From Ulva prolifera (taxonomy: Eukaryota; Chlorophyta; Ulvophyceae; Ulvales; Ulvaceae): a stretch of DNA of 64,000 bases. The translations under genes and the position numbers were made by a program. The notes under the pieces are model-generated. The model was not told where the DNA came from. It saw only the letters and a list, made by a program, of their open reading frames with translations, and made no database searches. The stretch is from the NCBI GenBank assembly GCA_023078555.1, contig CM041196.1, forward strand, positions 9,814,985 to 9,878,984, given 5' to 3'. This document shows positions 42,450 through 53,317 of this stretch, piece by piece (within the stretch, counting starts at the first letter, position 1; every line of letters begins with the position of its first letter).

Positions 42450-44518
42450 ATGGCATTGCAGATCGAACTGGGGGACGCCGCTCGCTCGAGAGCGGTGGGA
42501 GTTCCGAGGCACGCCATAACCTCGGGACCCGAGGAGGACCGTGCTTCGGTGCAGGCTGATTCCAGCGTCGGCAGTGCATCGGAGGGCGGGGCCAGGGGAG
42601 GGCGTGGTCAGCGGCTCAGGGGGCACGGGGGGAGGCCGGTTCGAGGTGGGCATGCCCTTAGACGTGGGCAGAGCCTACAACAGCCAGCACAGCTGCGAAG
42701 GGGGGATCATCGTGGCAGGCGAGGGGGTGCTGCCGCAGTAGAGCGGGCCTTGGGAAGTCAGCCAGCCAAAGGGGGGGAGCACGCGAACCCCCAGGCCGAT
42801 GGGGGGCCCCAGACAGCAGAGCCGCCTGAGCATTTACAGCCCGGCACCCTAGAGGCACCTACCTCCCCACCCTCCAAGACCACCGGATGTCTGCCCCCAC
42901 CGCTGGAGGGCTTGGGTCCATCACAGGCCGCCCCGCCCACGCCCAAGGCGTCTGTGCTGCCAGGTGGGTCCAACCACGAGCCTCTCCCAGCAGCAGGAGA
43001 GGACGTCAGTCACAGCGACACCCCCCACCACCCTGGTGGAGGGGTGGTAGCGGGCGCGGGCCCGTCTGCCGGGCTTGGCCCCATTGCCCCCAATGCGGCC
43101 GGGTACAGCGCGGCCACCCCCATCCCCGGCGGCGCAGACCCCACGGCGCAGCCAGCCGCCGACCCGTCCGGGGCTACCCCCGGCCTGGTGAGGCCGAGGC
43201 TGCCTGCCCCCCACCCGGGAGCGGCCGGCCGAGATGCTGCTACCATGGCTGAAGGTGGCGGGGTGTTGTCCGTCGCACATCTTGCCCCGCCTTTGCCTGA
43301 TCCTCCGGCGTGGGTTTCAAACCTGCCAGCCAAGCCTCGGGCGAAACTGAAGCAGCTGTGGTCGCCCATTGCTCCAGGAGCTGGCGCCGTACAGTTGCAT
43401 GAGGGGGAACCTGCGACGGAGATTTCCTCCGGCGAAGACGACGAGCCATCTCTACCGACGGGGGGAGTCTCGGTGCAGCTGGGTCTCTTCGGGGAAGCTA
43501 GGGTGTTTGTAGTGGTGAGCTTGGATGCCCTCGGGAGAGGCTGGCCCGAGGAGTGGCTGGAGTCGACCCACGTAGATCATGCGTGCGCTAGATGTGTGCA
43601 GCTGGCAGGTGGGGGTGTCATCGCAGTGCCTAGCCAGAACATGGCTAGGGTGTGCATTGGGGATTCGGGAGCAGAATGGACTGAAAGCCGCTCCGTCGTC
43701 TTGGGGAGCTGGCTGCACGGAGCGCATGCATTCAAACACGATTGCATCCTCGTCCCAGTCCCGCGGAACGGCCATTGTCCATGTACGCTCCCTCGGCTGA
43801 CCATGCCTGTGCAGAGTGTTAGGTGGGCATATCGTCCTCTCACCCGGCGGGGAGGCCCCTGACTGTCAACACACATTGTGCTAGCTTGATGCAGGGCTCA
43901 TGCTACAAGACAAGACCCCGAGTATGTTGTTTTTTGACAGCTTCACGGAAGCCGGGGCGCGCACAGCTGAGCGGGTGCAGGACGCCCTAAGCGAGGCCCT
44001 GTGCAGGGCTCTCGACAAGGCGGAGGGCAGGGCCCCCACTCATGCCAACCCCCCCCCAAAGCCCCAGTCACTGCCGGCAGGACAGGGCCGGCGACACAAC
44101 CTTAGATTGGTCACCCGGCCGACAAAAGGAACGGCGAGGATAATGCTGAAGTTGTCGAAGGTTCGAATCTCACTGTTATACACGCAGCTTAGAACGAGGC
44201 CTAGCAGTCCCTGAAATCTGCGTACAGCGAGTCGGATGAATCAACAAATGACCTTGTAGCCCCATTACAATCCGCATTCCGGCCTCACCGCTGACAGCAC
44301 CCCACTGGGCCGTTCCATCGTTCTGGGCCGTACGTTGCATCGGTTACCCGATGTCACCTCAGTCCCCCACCAGACCCCACTGTGGAGTGCAGGTCGCCGG
44401 AGTCCCGCAGCAACCGAACGGCCACGACTGCGGGGTCTACACAGCTTTAATGGCGGACGCGGTATGCCAAGCTATGAGCGAGATGCGACAGGAGGGGGGG
44501 GGACTTGGTGCGCAGTGA
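42450..44518 (+). CDS. Ulp1/C48-type cysteine protease gene, probably spliced
   Basis: A long Pro/Gly/Ala-rich N-terminal frame (42450-43862) ends in a folded-looking part. It has E-E-W-L-E-S-T-H, G-S-W-L-H-G and D-C-I-L-V-P-V-P-R-N-G-H, where Ulp1 proteases have 'iPiN..gHW' with the catalytic His. After an intron-like gap comes M-L-F-F-D-S-F (43927 on), matching the 'yyDSl' catalytic Asp segment. A third frame reads G-V-P-Q-Q-P-N-G-H-D-C-G-V-Y (about 44399-44440), the Gln and catalytic Cys of the family, and ends at TGA 44516-44518. His, Asp, Gln and Cys are thus all present in order. The family cleaves SUMO-like conjugates, and such domains are known in CACTA, MULE and KDZ-type transposons. 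Exon boundaries are inferred. Confidence 0.6.
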
Positions 44519-44528
44519 TTAGCACGGC

Positions 44529-44834
44529 GTGGAAGTGACTCGAAGGATCATTGTTCGCACTAAGCGCATCAGCGTGCAACACGCGGTTTTGTACCGTATC
44601 CTCGTAACCCGGGCACTCATACAAGAGTGGCACCGGGGTGGGAGAGGTGGCGATGTGCTGGGCCGCCTATCTGCGGAGGATGCCACCAACATTCTAGCCG
44701 ACGCGAGATGGGACCGCCATCTCCAGTCTCCGCCCTTTTCAAACAAGACCGAAGAGGAGTTGAGGTATGCACCTCCACACCCAACTGTGATGAGCAGGGC
44801 TACCAGTTTCCCTCGATGCATCTCGGCGCAGTAA
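44529..44834 (+). CDS. Short unrecognised ORF after the protease gene
   Basis: A 101-codon frame with a basic start (V-R-T-K-R-I-S-V-Q-H-A-V-L-Y-R-I-L-V-T-R-A-L) and a mixed tail. The opposite strand is equally open (44519-44842), so coding is doubtful. It could be the last exon of the C48 gene. No family was recognised. Confidence 0.2.
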   Translation: MEVTRRIIVRTKRISVQHAVLYRILVTRALIQEWHRGGRGGDVLGRLSAEDATNILADARWDRHLQSPPFSNKTEEELRYAPPHPTVMSRATSFPRCISAQ

Positions 44835-44912
44835 GGTTCCACAGGGGTAGCAGTCCCATTAAGTATTCACAATCTCAGGAGAGCTGTTCCCCCCCCCCCC
44901 CCCCCCCCCCCC

Positions 44913-45096
44913 CTGGTGTATCCGTTGTAACGATAGGCAGTCCACCACCCTAGGTCGAGATTTGACCTGTCTACCTCTACAGTAGCCCCTTCGCCAAAGG
45001 GACCCTGTGGCCACCGCCCCATTTCCTATGGCCTACAGTAGCAGTGGCACATACAGGATCCCTGCCACCTGACGGGCGAGCACACCACCGGCTGCT

Positions 45097-45134
<38 letters not shown>

Positions 45135-45387
45135 AACCTGCAACTGCGTCGCTGAGTCATGAAGACGTGGACATCATCGCCGGTAGGATCACAGTCATAG
45201 CCAAGCAGCCGGTGGTGTGCTCGCCCGTCAGGTGGCAGGGATCCTGTATGTGCCACTGCTACTGTAGGCCATAGGAAATGGGGCGGTGGCCACAGGGTCC
45301 CTTTGGCGAAGGGGCTACTGTAGAGGTAGACAGGTCAAATCTCGACCTAGGGTGGTGGACTGCCTATCGTTACAACGGATACACCAG
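44913..45387. repeat. 186-bp perfect inverted repeat with poly-C tracts
   Basis: The left arm 44913-45098 and right arm 45202-45387 are reverse complements over 186 bp with no mismatch seen. The 103-bp spacer (45099-45201) starts with 34 C. A further 25-nt C run (44889-44913) abuts the left arm. Arm ends are CTGGTGTATCC and GGATACACCAG. No target-site duplication is visible at the outer edges. It could be a foldback/MITE element, a terminal structure of the neighbouring transposon, or an assembly palindrome. Confidence 0.85.
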
Positions 45388-46121
45388 AAGTTGTACACCG
45401 AGTGCTGAACTTGTATATTTGCAATATGATTACTTGTAATATGTCACATTTTGGACAGGTTGTACACTCGACAATACAGAAACGATACGCTTCAGCTATG
45501 AGGTGAAGGACGAAGGGTAGCTTGTTCGCAGTGTATTGAGTACAACTGTAGAGGCCTAAGAAAAAGCTCAACATTTAATACCCACGCTCACGCAGCCGCG
45601 CTGTCACATATGTGCTGATGTACAGCATGCCAACAGATTACATTCGTTAATATTCCAAGGATCATCATCAGAAACTGAGAAACCAGCTTCGACAGCACAG
45701 AATGACTGCCTGCATACGCCCAACAAAACAAGGCTTAACCGCACGTCAAAGGCGAAGTTATACGATCAAGAAGGTGTGCCCACCCCAAACCCCGGAGGTC
45801 CCGTCTGTTTGGCCCCGACACTACACACGGGAGATGCTCTGTCGGCGCCCATGCCCATCCGGCACACCCGCCCTTGTCACACCCGCCCTTGTTGGTGAAT
45901 TCGCCATCCCGAGTTCCCCCGGATCGTGTAGGTGCCTGTAACTGGCAATGTGCGCCAGCATGCCCCACCAGCGCCCGCTCGGGCGACTACCGAATCGGGT
46001 CACGCTGGGGCTGCTGGCTCCGAGACTGTGCAACAGAGCGACATGGCGACGCGCAGGCTCCCGCTGTTGAAGCGCTCCAAGAAGCGGAAGCAGTCCAATG
46101 CCCCCCGGAAGGAACACCATA
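45388..46121. other. Spacer with weak ORFs
   Basis: Overlapping frames on both strands (for example 45702-45941 and 45735-45968 opposite) without motifs. A basic stretch K-R-S-K-K-R-K-Q near 46075 is the only notable piece. Confidence 0.3.
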
Positions 46122-46400
46122 CAAGTCACCATGATGAAACTCGCACTGACACTGAATGCCCTTCATGAGCAAGAATCACCCCTGACCACGCCCCCCCGGG
46201 ACAGAAATTTACACACTCCTAGATGAAGGACGCCTGGCAAGTCACCCCGATGAATCTCGCACTGCCACTGAATCCCCTTCATGAGCAAGAATCACCCCTG
46301 ACCACGCCCCCCCCGGGACAGAAATTTACACACTCCTAGATGACGGACGCCTGGCAAGTCACCCCGATGAAACTCGCACTACCACTGAATGCCCTTGGCC
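46122..46400 (+). repeat. Tandem repeat, unit 116-117 bp, about 2.4 copies
   Basis: CAAGTCACC..GATGAA..CTCGCACT recurs at 46122, 46238 and 46355, with CATGAGCAAGAATCACCCC and GACAGAAATTTACACACTCC in between. Copies differ by a few substitutions and one extra C. Confidence 0.9.
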
Positions 46401-47195
46401 GCCTGGTCGGCTAGATGCAGTAGTGCCATCATTGTACATGCGCATGGGCAGAAGTACCGGTCGACATATGAGCACATATCGGTGCTTGCTCAGGGGTCAC
46501 CTTGCTGGCTGCAAGCCATACGCCATAGCTAGACGCAAAATGAAAGTCCCTGTAGTACAGGATGGACGAGTTTCTTACGCCACCGGCACGTGCACCTGGA
46601 GATGAACGCGCCTCGGAGTGCGAGTCCGGCGAAACAATTCCGCAGGATCGGTCATGCTTAGTTACATGCAGCTTCGGTGAGATCTTCTGTGCGGTAGAGA
46701 TTGTGAAACATAACGTGCGCCAAATGCTTCAGAATAAGCAAGATACTAGCGCCGGCACTGACTGTGAGAAGCGGGGGGCTACAAATGCAAAGGACAGCGG
46801 TGCCGGGGAGCCACTCGAGAACAAGCCTACACACAAGCACAACCCCCTACACTGAAGTCAGCGCGGCCACATGCCATGCACGGTCTAGCGGGTGCGGCTT
46901 CGCCCGTACTTCCCGCTCGTGTATACTCAGGCTGTATGCAAATTATTCGGCATATGTTCACGGCATGTACACACCGCAGCCATGAGCAGACTTGTGCTGG
47001 TCTGCATGCAATGGCTGTTTCCAATGTGGATATTTTTTCCATGGCATATAAAAAAACACTGCATATGGCGAGGCTCGATGCAGGAACACACTCCACACTT
47101 CCCCCCGCCCTTGTATACTGCCTTTTGCACAAGGCCCGTGCACAGTAGAGGTCCACCAGCCACAACCAAGGAGAGGGTGGTACATTGGGGGAAGC
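46401..47195. other. Region with only weak ORFs
   Basis: The frame at 46562-46855 (97 aa, M-D-E-F-L-T-P-P..) and several mirrored frames at 46827-47240 lack motifs, homologues in the window or convincing splice sites. They are left uncalled. Confidence 0.3.
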
Positions 47196-47544
47196 TTGTA
47201 CCACATTCCCTGGCCACTTTTCCAGGGAGCAAGCCCACACCTTAACATCTTTCTATACATTGTTTCTCGAGCCTACGTGGACATTGCAGCTGACACGATT
47301 AGTCACTTGATTTGCCCGCACAGACAAACGTGTACAGGTCTGCATTTAGCCCGAAGACGCCCGCAGTTGGCTGCAGCAGCTGCTCGTCACAGGATGCAGA
47401 AGACTCACGTGGCCGTGGCTGCGAGGCAATGCCCGAACCGCGCCCGGCAGTTGGAAACCTTGCGCCAGCCCCCTTACAAATCACACACCCCAATACAAGG
47501 GCAGGTGAGGGTAACCCATCACCGTCCGCTGCTGCATGTGATCG

Positions 47545-49162
47545 TTGTACAATGTGCACTGCCTCAAGAACTCCAATCAAGTCACGCCAGCTGTCAAATT
47601 TCCTTCACATGCGGACGTCAAACAGTTGCATGCGGCTGTCGGGTTGCATGTCAACCTTTCTACCAATGCCTGTTGGGATTGGCCACCCGCCGTTGGTGCC
47701 CATGCGTCTTTGGTTTGCATAGGGTAAGCCTTGCTGCAATGGTTGTGCTTTGACCTTTGCCAGAGCGCCAGTTACGGGCAGTCCTTGGTGATAGTGACAT
47801 GAGTGGTGCACGCTTGTAAGCCGGCATGTGATGTAGGGGAAACCATGGACGCATCCCGCGCAGAAATGGTCATGCGGAAGGTGTAAACTCGCAGCCAAAA
47901 GCCGATGACAGTTGACTTGGCAGCGGCCTCAAGTAGGTCCCTTGAACAACTACGCTTATTGCCGGCTGCTGAGGGGGATGCCCAATTGATTGCCTCTGGT
48001 AGCCGACCTGGAACCAGATCGCAAACACGCGCTGCACGAAATCCACATACTTTGACACAGTTTGGAAGCAACTCTTCCTCCGGGTCCAAGTCCGGCAATC
48101 ACAGACGCTCTGAAAATGTTGGTGATGGTGCGTCCGTTGAGACCCGCGCAACCCTGATTCGCCTTCAACCACATCGTATGTGATTCCCATCAACCATGCC
48201 CTTTGTCATTGATCCTGGCAGGCCTTGGGGTTACAGCGACAACACATAACCGAAATAACATCGCCAGATAACATTGCATCGAATCCTGGCAGCGCTTGCA
48301 GGCTGCGCCAACACAGCCTTTGCGGGCCGCGTGTTTAGCGCCTCGCACTTCAGTTTGCAAATGCTGTGCAAGGGCAATCAGATGTGCCAAGTGCTTGCAG
48401 ATGCGAAGTATGGCACCTTTACCTCCGTTGACGTCGCAAGGGAGTTGTCAAGCAATGCAATCCATACACACTTACGCCGGCATGTGAGTCATCATGCAGC
48501 ATTATAGATGGTGAAGTATCAATCCACGAGTTGGCAAGTAGATTCAATATCTCGACAGAAGATACTTGGAAAAAAATGAAGCTGAAGTCAAAAGATACAG
48601 TCTCCGTGCACCACCGAAGTCTATCTCCTTCCGGCTGCATGTCACGGATAACCCGCAGTTCTGCAGCCAAACCAGTGTGCCTGTTTGAACAGATCTCGAC
48701 GTGTGCAAAGGATTCACTAGGGACATTTCCGCTGTAGGGACAGTCGCTGACTAATCTTTGCATCAAGTGGAAGTACAATGTTTGGGAATGTATGTGAGGA
48801 ACTCACTCGCAAAACTAAATATGAATGACAAGTCCAACCAGGAGTGCAACGACAGGCGGAAACAACATGCCATGCTGGTGGCACATTATTTGTTGTTCAT
48901 CTGGGCATCCACAATTGACGTACCGAACAGTACGTCTGCGCCGACCTATGAACTAGCAAACAGCTACATTGCCATATGCGCAACTGCTCTCACCGCAAAT
49001 AAAAACCTTCGTCGTTGTGATGAATGGGACATCCCCCCAAACAGTCCAGAAGAGTGTAAACACGACACTAACAGCTTCGAAGCGAAGGTGGAGACAGTGC
49101 GGCAACAGATGGAGTTGTGCTTTCAGAAGATTGATGTTGAGAGACTGCCTTTTCCAGAATGA
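47545..49162 (+). CDS. Possible unrecognised multi-exon gene
   Basis: Plus-strand open pieces at about 47545-47727, 47905-48183, 48505-48737 (S-I-H-E-L-A-S-R-F-N-I-S-T-E-D-T-W-K-K-M) and 48758-49162 (134 codons with L-A-K-L-N-M-N-D-K-S-N-Q-E and V-E-T-V-R-Q-Q-M-E-L-C) could be exons of one gene. The last two look most protein-like. Junctions were not resolved and antisense frames overlap the first two. No domain was recognised. It may be host sequence between transposons. Confidence 0.25.
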
Positions 49163-50099
49163 GACGATGGTCGGTGGAAGTTCGTGCCACGAATGACATG
49201 GGATTATGTACTTACACTCTCTCTTGCATGCCCAGACTACTATGGCCACATTACCATGTAACATAGGCAAGGAATGTTTTGCAACCCATTGCTGCCACAG
49301 AGTGTACATGCACGCATATTGTCTGGCTACACGCTGGACCGCACCAATCTGCATTCTGATTGTAACGCAGGTGCACCTGAATGCATGATTTGTGAGCAAG
49401 TGCGACGTTTCCATTGTGAATACATGATTTGTGCACCTGAATACAGGTGTGAGTGCACCTGAAACATGATTAGGGGAAAAAAAACCAAACGGGTGTGCGT
49501 TCGTACGTTACGAACGTGCGTTGGAATAAACACCAACATTGCCAACGCTTGCTGGAAGGAGCCAAACAGCCTGCGCGTGAAAGTCCACCGGGCAGGGTGT
49601 CCAGCGGGCCGACCCCTTCAGGGGCTGCCGACCACATCGGGGAGATGAGCTCTGAGCGGCGACGGCACATTGGATTGGGCTGCGGGTCTGATCAGATTGT
49701 TTCCCTTTCAGCCTGGCATCAGCATAGGTAGGGTGTGGCCACCAGTGCGTCACCGAATGGCAGAGTCTTGCAAAGAGACGGAACATCGCACTCACAAGGA
49801 AATTGCTCTCAGTGCACCTCCCCCCTTGTCAGATACTGGGGATGGGGCCTTGGGCGGGGTTGCCGTTGCACCGCCCTGTACATTGTCCCTCCATAGGCCC
49901 TCTTGGATGTACATTGGCCTCTGGCCCCTCCCGCGGCTAGAAGGGTAAAGCAGCTCGAAGAATCCATTAAACAGGACACAGTGTGCCACCGTGAATCTGA
50001 ACGCTTTGGACAGACGACGGATGTGCATGCAATATATGTGTCGGCGGTATGATACGGCGGCGGGGCGTGCAGGAGGAGAGCTAGGCCCTTCAGCAGACC
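49163..50099. other. Spacer with short internal repeats
   Basis: GTGCACCTGAAT occurs at about 49371 and 49431 with GTGCACCTGAAAC near 49454, each near ATGATTTGTG or ACATGATT, a small imperfect repeat cluster. No gene is supportable. Confidence 0.35.
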
Positions 50100-50108
50100 G
50101 TGATTGAG

Positions 50109-51342
50109 ATGTACGAGACATGGACGCACGCGCTGCAATGCATGACAGCTATCACAGCCGCCAATCTCCACGACAGCGGTCTACGGCAGCAGGTCGCAAC
50201 CTCCCTTGCTATCGTTTTGCCCACGCTGCAAGCGTTACAAGGCCTTACCACCTGCAAGAACCTCTTCACGGCGCCGGTCATGTACTCAATCGCGATGGCA
50301 CTCCAACGATGCACCGGCCTACGGTCCCTCGACCTCTGGAACACTCTCAGCAATGATGAGGGAGAGGAGCACATTCTGGGACACCTCGCAAATGCAATCA
50401 GCAATATGCGGAAGATGACCAACTTCGCCCTTGGAGCAAGCAGAACCATTCTCGAGCGCCCGCGAGCTGCCCCTCTGAATACGCATGCACAGGCTTCATC
50501 GGGAGCCTTCAACAGCTACCAGAGCTGGTGGACTTGAAGCTTGAACTCTTTCATTCGCAGTGCGCAGCACAGCATGTTCTAGCCACACATGCAAGCGTCC
50601 ATTCAGCTCAGCTGAAGTAGCTATGGGCAATACCAAGACTGCCTCACCATGCAGCCCCCCCAGCGCCGTCGTTGCCCTACATCACAGCCTTGCAGCTGAA
50701 CTTCAGCGGCAGGTCTAACCACGGCGACCTGCCCCAGTACACATATGCAGAGGGTCTGTTCGCCGAGCTGCCGACATTCCCGCACTTGCAACAGCTGTGG
50801 CTGAAGGTGCATGTCAGGGTTGGCAGGTACCGGATCGCAGCGCCGTGCAACACCCTCGTCACGGTGCTGTCACAGCTGCCACACTTAAGCAGGCTTGAGC
50901 TTTTTGCGGACTTTGTGTTTGGGTTTCACGGATCTGATCTGGGATCACCCGCAATTGCGAGTGTGGTGGAGGAAAGCTCTGACATTGACATGCCTGCGTG
51001 TGTTGCACATCCCCGTCGCGGTAGTTGAGGGAGGCCAGCATGGTCACAGCACTCGTCAAAGCGGCAGCATTCATGCAGCTGTCACTTGACATGCACCTTT
51101 ATGACGAGTGGCATTGGCTCGGCGTAAACGACCGTCTGGATGAGTACATGCAAGTGTTCCTTCATGTCCGTGCACTGGAGGTTGAAGTGCGGTGTGGTCG
51201 CACCATCGGAAGGTGCGAACGGTCTTGGACTAAGTGTGTGTGCATTCGACAGGTCTCAAGTGCATTGAAGCCAATCTTCCGGCAAATATTATGCCACAGA
51301 TATGATGCACGTCCTGGCCGGCACGTCGGTGCTTGCGTATAG
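50109..51342 (+). pseudogene. Leucine-rich repeat protein gene, broken or spliced
   Basis: Three frames on one strand carry LRR-like units: L-Q-R-C-T-G-L-R-S-L-D-L-W-N-T-L (50109-50490), L-Q-Q-L-P-E-L-V-D-L-K-L-E-L-F (about 50499-50560, a frame change away), and then L-P-T-F-P-H-L-Q-Q-L-W-L-K-V..L-S-Q-L-P-H-L-S-R-L-E-L-F (50672-51028). A last frame (51025-51342) has A-L-E-V-E-V. The unit 'LP.L..L.L' at spacings of about 30-45 residues fits LRR domains, which mediate protein binding. Stops between the pieces suggest decay or unrecognised introns. No kinase, NB-ARC or membrane segment is seen. Confidence 0.5.
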
Positions 51343-52734
51343 GTAGCTAAAGAGATGTGCCCGTTAAGATGCACAATGTGATGGTTGGGCCGCGCCGTGT
51401 TGGACCCTGGGGGGGTTCCATTCTCCCATCTAATGTTTTTCATAACCCCGCCAGATCTCCATTGGTGTGGGGCAAGTGGCGGCAGCGGAAAATATCAAAT
51501 AAAGATGAGTCAACGTAGAGCCGATCTTGTATATACAGTAAATAAGTGGCTGCGTCGGAGCATCTCACTTTTGTCGTAGTTTTCCTTAGGCAACATGATT
51601 ACAGTGATCAAGGTCTCCGCGCATGGTGTAGTGATCAATGGCCATCAACGGACTGTTCGTAGCACATGACAACCCCACTCGCTCTTTAAATTTGCTTAAC
51701 ACCGCTTAGGCACTAGCGAGCGTGCATCTTTGCGATGAGATCGCCCGGCTACTCATAACACACGTGTGTTCCCGGATACAGTTGTGCAAAGCCATGCAAC
51801 ACTGCACCGCTCAGAACGCGTTTCCGGAACGGACTATCTGCCGTGCTGTTTTCCCCCTTGAAGGATTCCATAAATATTGTACGACTTCATCAATCACGCA
51901 GTCGCTTCGTCATACACCCACCGGACAATCACGCCGAGCGCAATAGCCGTTTGGGCTCGTATGAATGCAGAAGCATGTAGGGCGCCTTTGGAAACGACAT
52001 AGGTGTGAGCAAGCTTGTCCACTTAGCGCGGTCTACATCTTTCCAATTGCAAATCGTGTCACCCGTCACGTCAACTCCACAAACATCGGCGGATTGTACT
52101 GCATCCCTAGGCCCCGGCCTCGTAACTAGCGTATCGGGTCAAAGGCGCACTTTTTGCAGCTGCGTACATGCCGGACATGTTAGCAAGGACTGTGTGATCC
52201 CATTTACTTGGGACTTATGTCATTCAGCGATGTTGTGAAAGCAAGGTACACATCGAATCAGACCCCATGCGACTTCAAAAGCTTGGTGTTGAGCTTTAGG
52301 CCAACGGATATTGGTGAAAAGCTCACCCGTTGCGGCCGCGGACTAGATCACCCATCGGCGTCATGGACAGTGATTCGTGGACAACGTGTTGACATCTCAC
52401 TTGGCGATGATGACGCGACACATATGATGATCTTGAAAGTTGTACCACGGACCACCGCACCTATCCCCACACTTTGTACATGTGTGTATACAATTCTACC
52501 TGCACATTTTGTATCGTATGCATTGCTCTTATGAGCACATGTGCACGCTGTCAATGCACTGTCAAAGTACAATCACCGTGCGAGTAAGGCTATTTGCTGA
52601 AAATGGCTACGAGTGCACCAACCCAACCTGCTCTTGCAGTCATGCCTAGCAGGCACTAAAATATGTCAATATAGTTGGAATTTCGCGAGATTGTAGATTA
52701 TGTGTTCAAATATTCGTACTTATAGTGGATCATG
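51343..52734. other. 1.4 kb without a supportable gene
   Basis: Short frames only. The ORF 52208-52534 contains V-P-R-T-T-A-P-I-P-T but no recognisable domain. Confidence 0.35.
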
Positions 52735-53317
52735 GATCATGGAGACGGGCGCCTGATGTATGAGCGGTATGCGTGGCGAGAGGTGCTCATGAATGATGTC
52801 GAGAGCAGCTATGCGCATGTTGGGTTGGGACGACGCATTCATTTCTGAGGCGCATGGCCTTAGGCTGTGCCTACTGCACATCGCCTGGCTGCTGATGTTG
52901 CTGCTTCTGCTGCTGCAGCTGCTGCTCATCGCCGGGCAGCTGCTGGTCAGCTTTACCCGCGACTTCCTCAAACATAGGGTCTAGTCTTGGTTGGAAAGAT
53001 CGCCAGACATCCTATAGTAGAACGAGCGGTTGTTTGTTGCGCGCAGCAACTAACCGATGGATGGCTCGCAAGCCAACAAGTTGAGAAATAGGCGAACGCA
53101 TTCGCTTTCCCAGAGCAGAACATTGAAGAAAAAACGTCTCGAATTGTATCTAACAACAATGTGCTACGAGACTACGTATTAATGCCTACGCTTGTGACCG
53201 CAGTCTAAGCGCCGGCAAATTAGCGGAATGCCTACCGTGTCTGCGCGCATACTTTGGCCAACGGCTTCCTGAACAAGACCATAACAGACATCACGCAAAA
53301 ACTCACCGATACCATGA
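52735..53317 (-). mobile_element. Remnant of a diverged Copia relative: gag start and leader
   Basis: On the minus strand, 53317 down to about 53005 aligns with the leader of the intact Copia copies (TGGTATCGGTGAG-like PBS, GCCGTTGGCCAAAG-like and GCGCCGGC blocks). It ends at the equivalent of the gag ATG (CAT near 53009). The following frame has A-D-Q-Q-L-P-G-D-E-Q like the gag N-terminus (A-D-Q-Q-L-P-D-G-E-Q), with Gln-rich padding. The LTR is gone, and beyond 53317 the sequence is unrelated. The far end (52735-52810) is repeated at about 54866-54945. Confidence 0.7.

Noticed and set aside
44150..44185. GGTTCGAATC as a tRNA B box
   Set aside because: No matching A box or foldable acceptor and D arms upstream.
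44529..45274. ORFs with poly-Pro or poly-Gly on both strands around 44.9-45.3 kb
   Set aside because: Artefacts of the C homopolymers and the palindrome; identical ORFs on both strands come from the inverted repeat.
44889..45387. Palindrome as a CRISPR-like or attachment site
   Set aside because: A single long inverted repeat with no spaced direct repeats and no integrase context; nothing supports a prokaryotic array.
46122..46400. Tandem repeat as a CRISPR array
   Set aside because: Units are contiguous 116-117 bp copies without unique spacers, i.e. a minisatellite.
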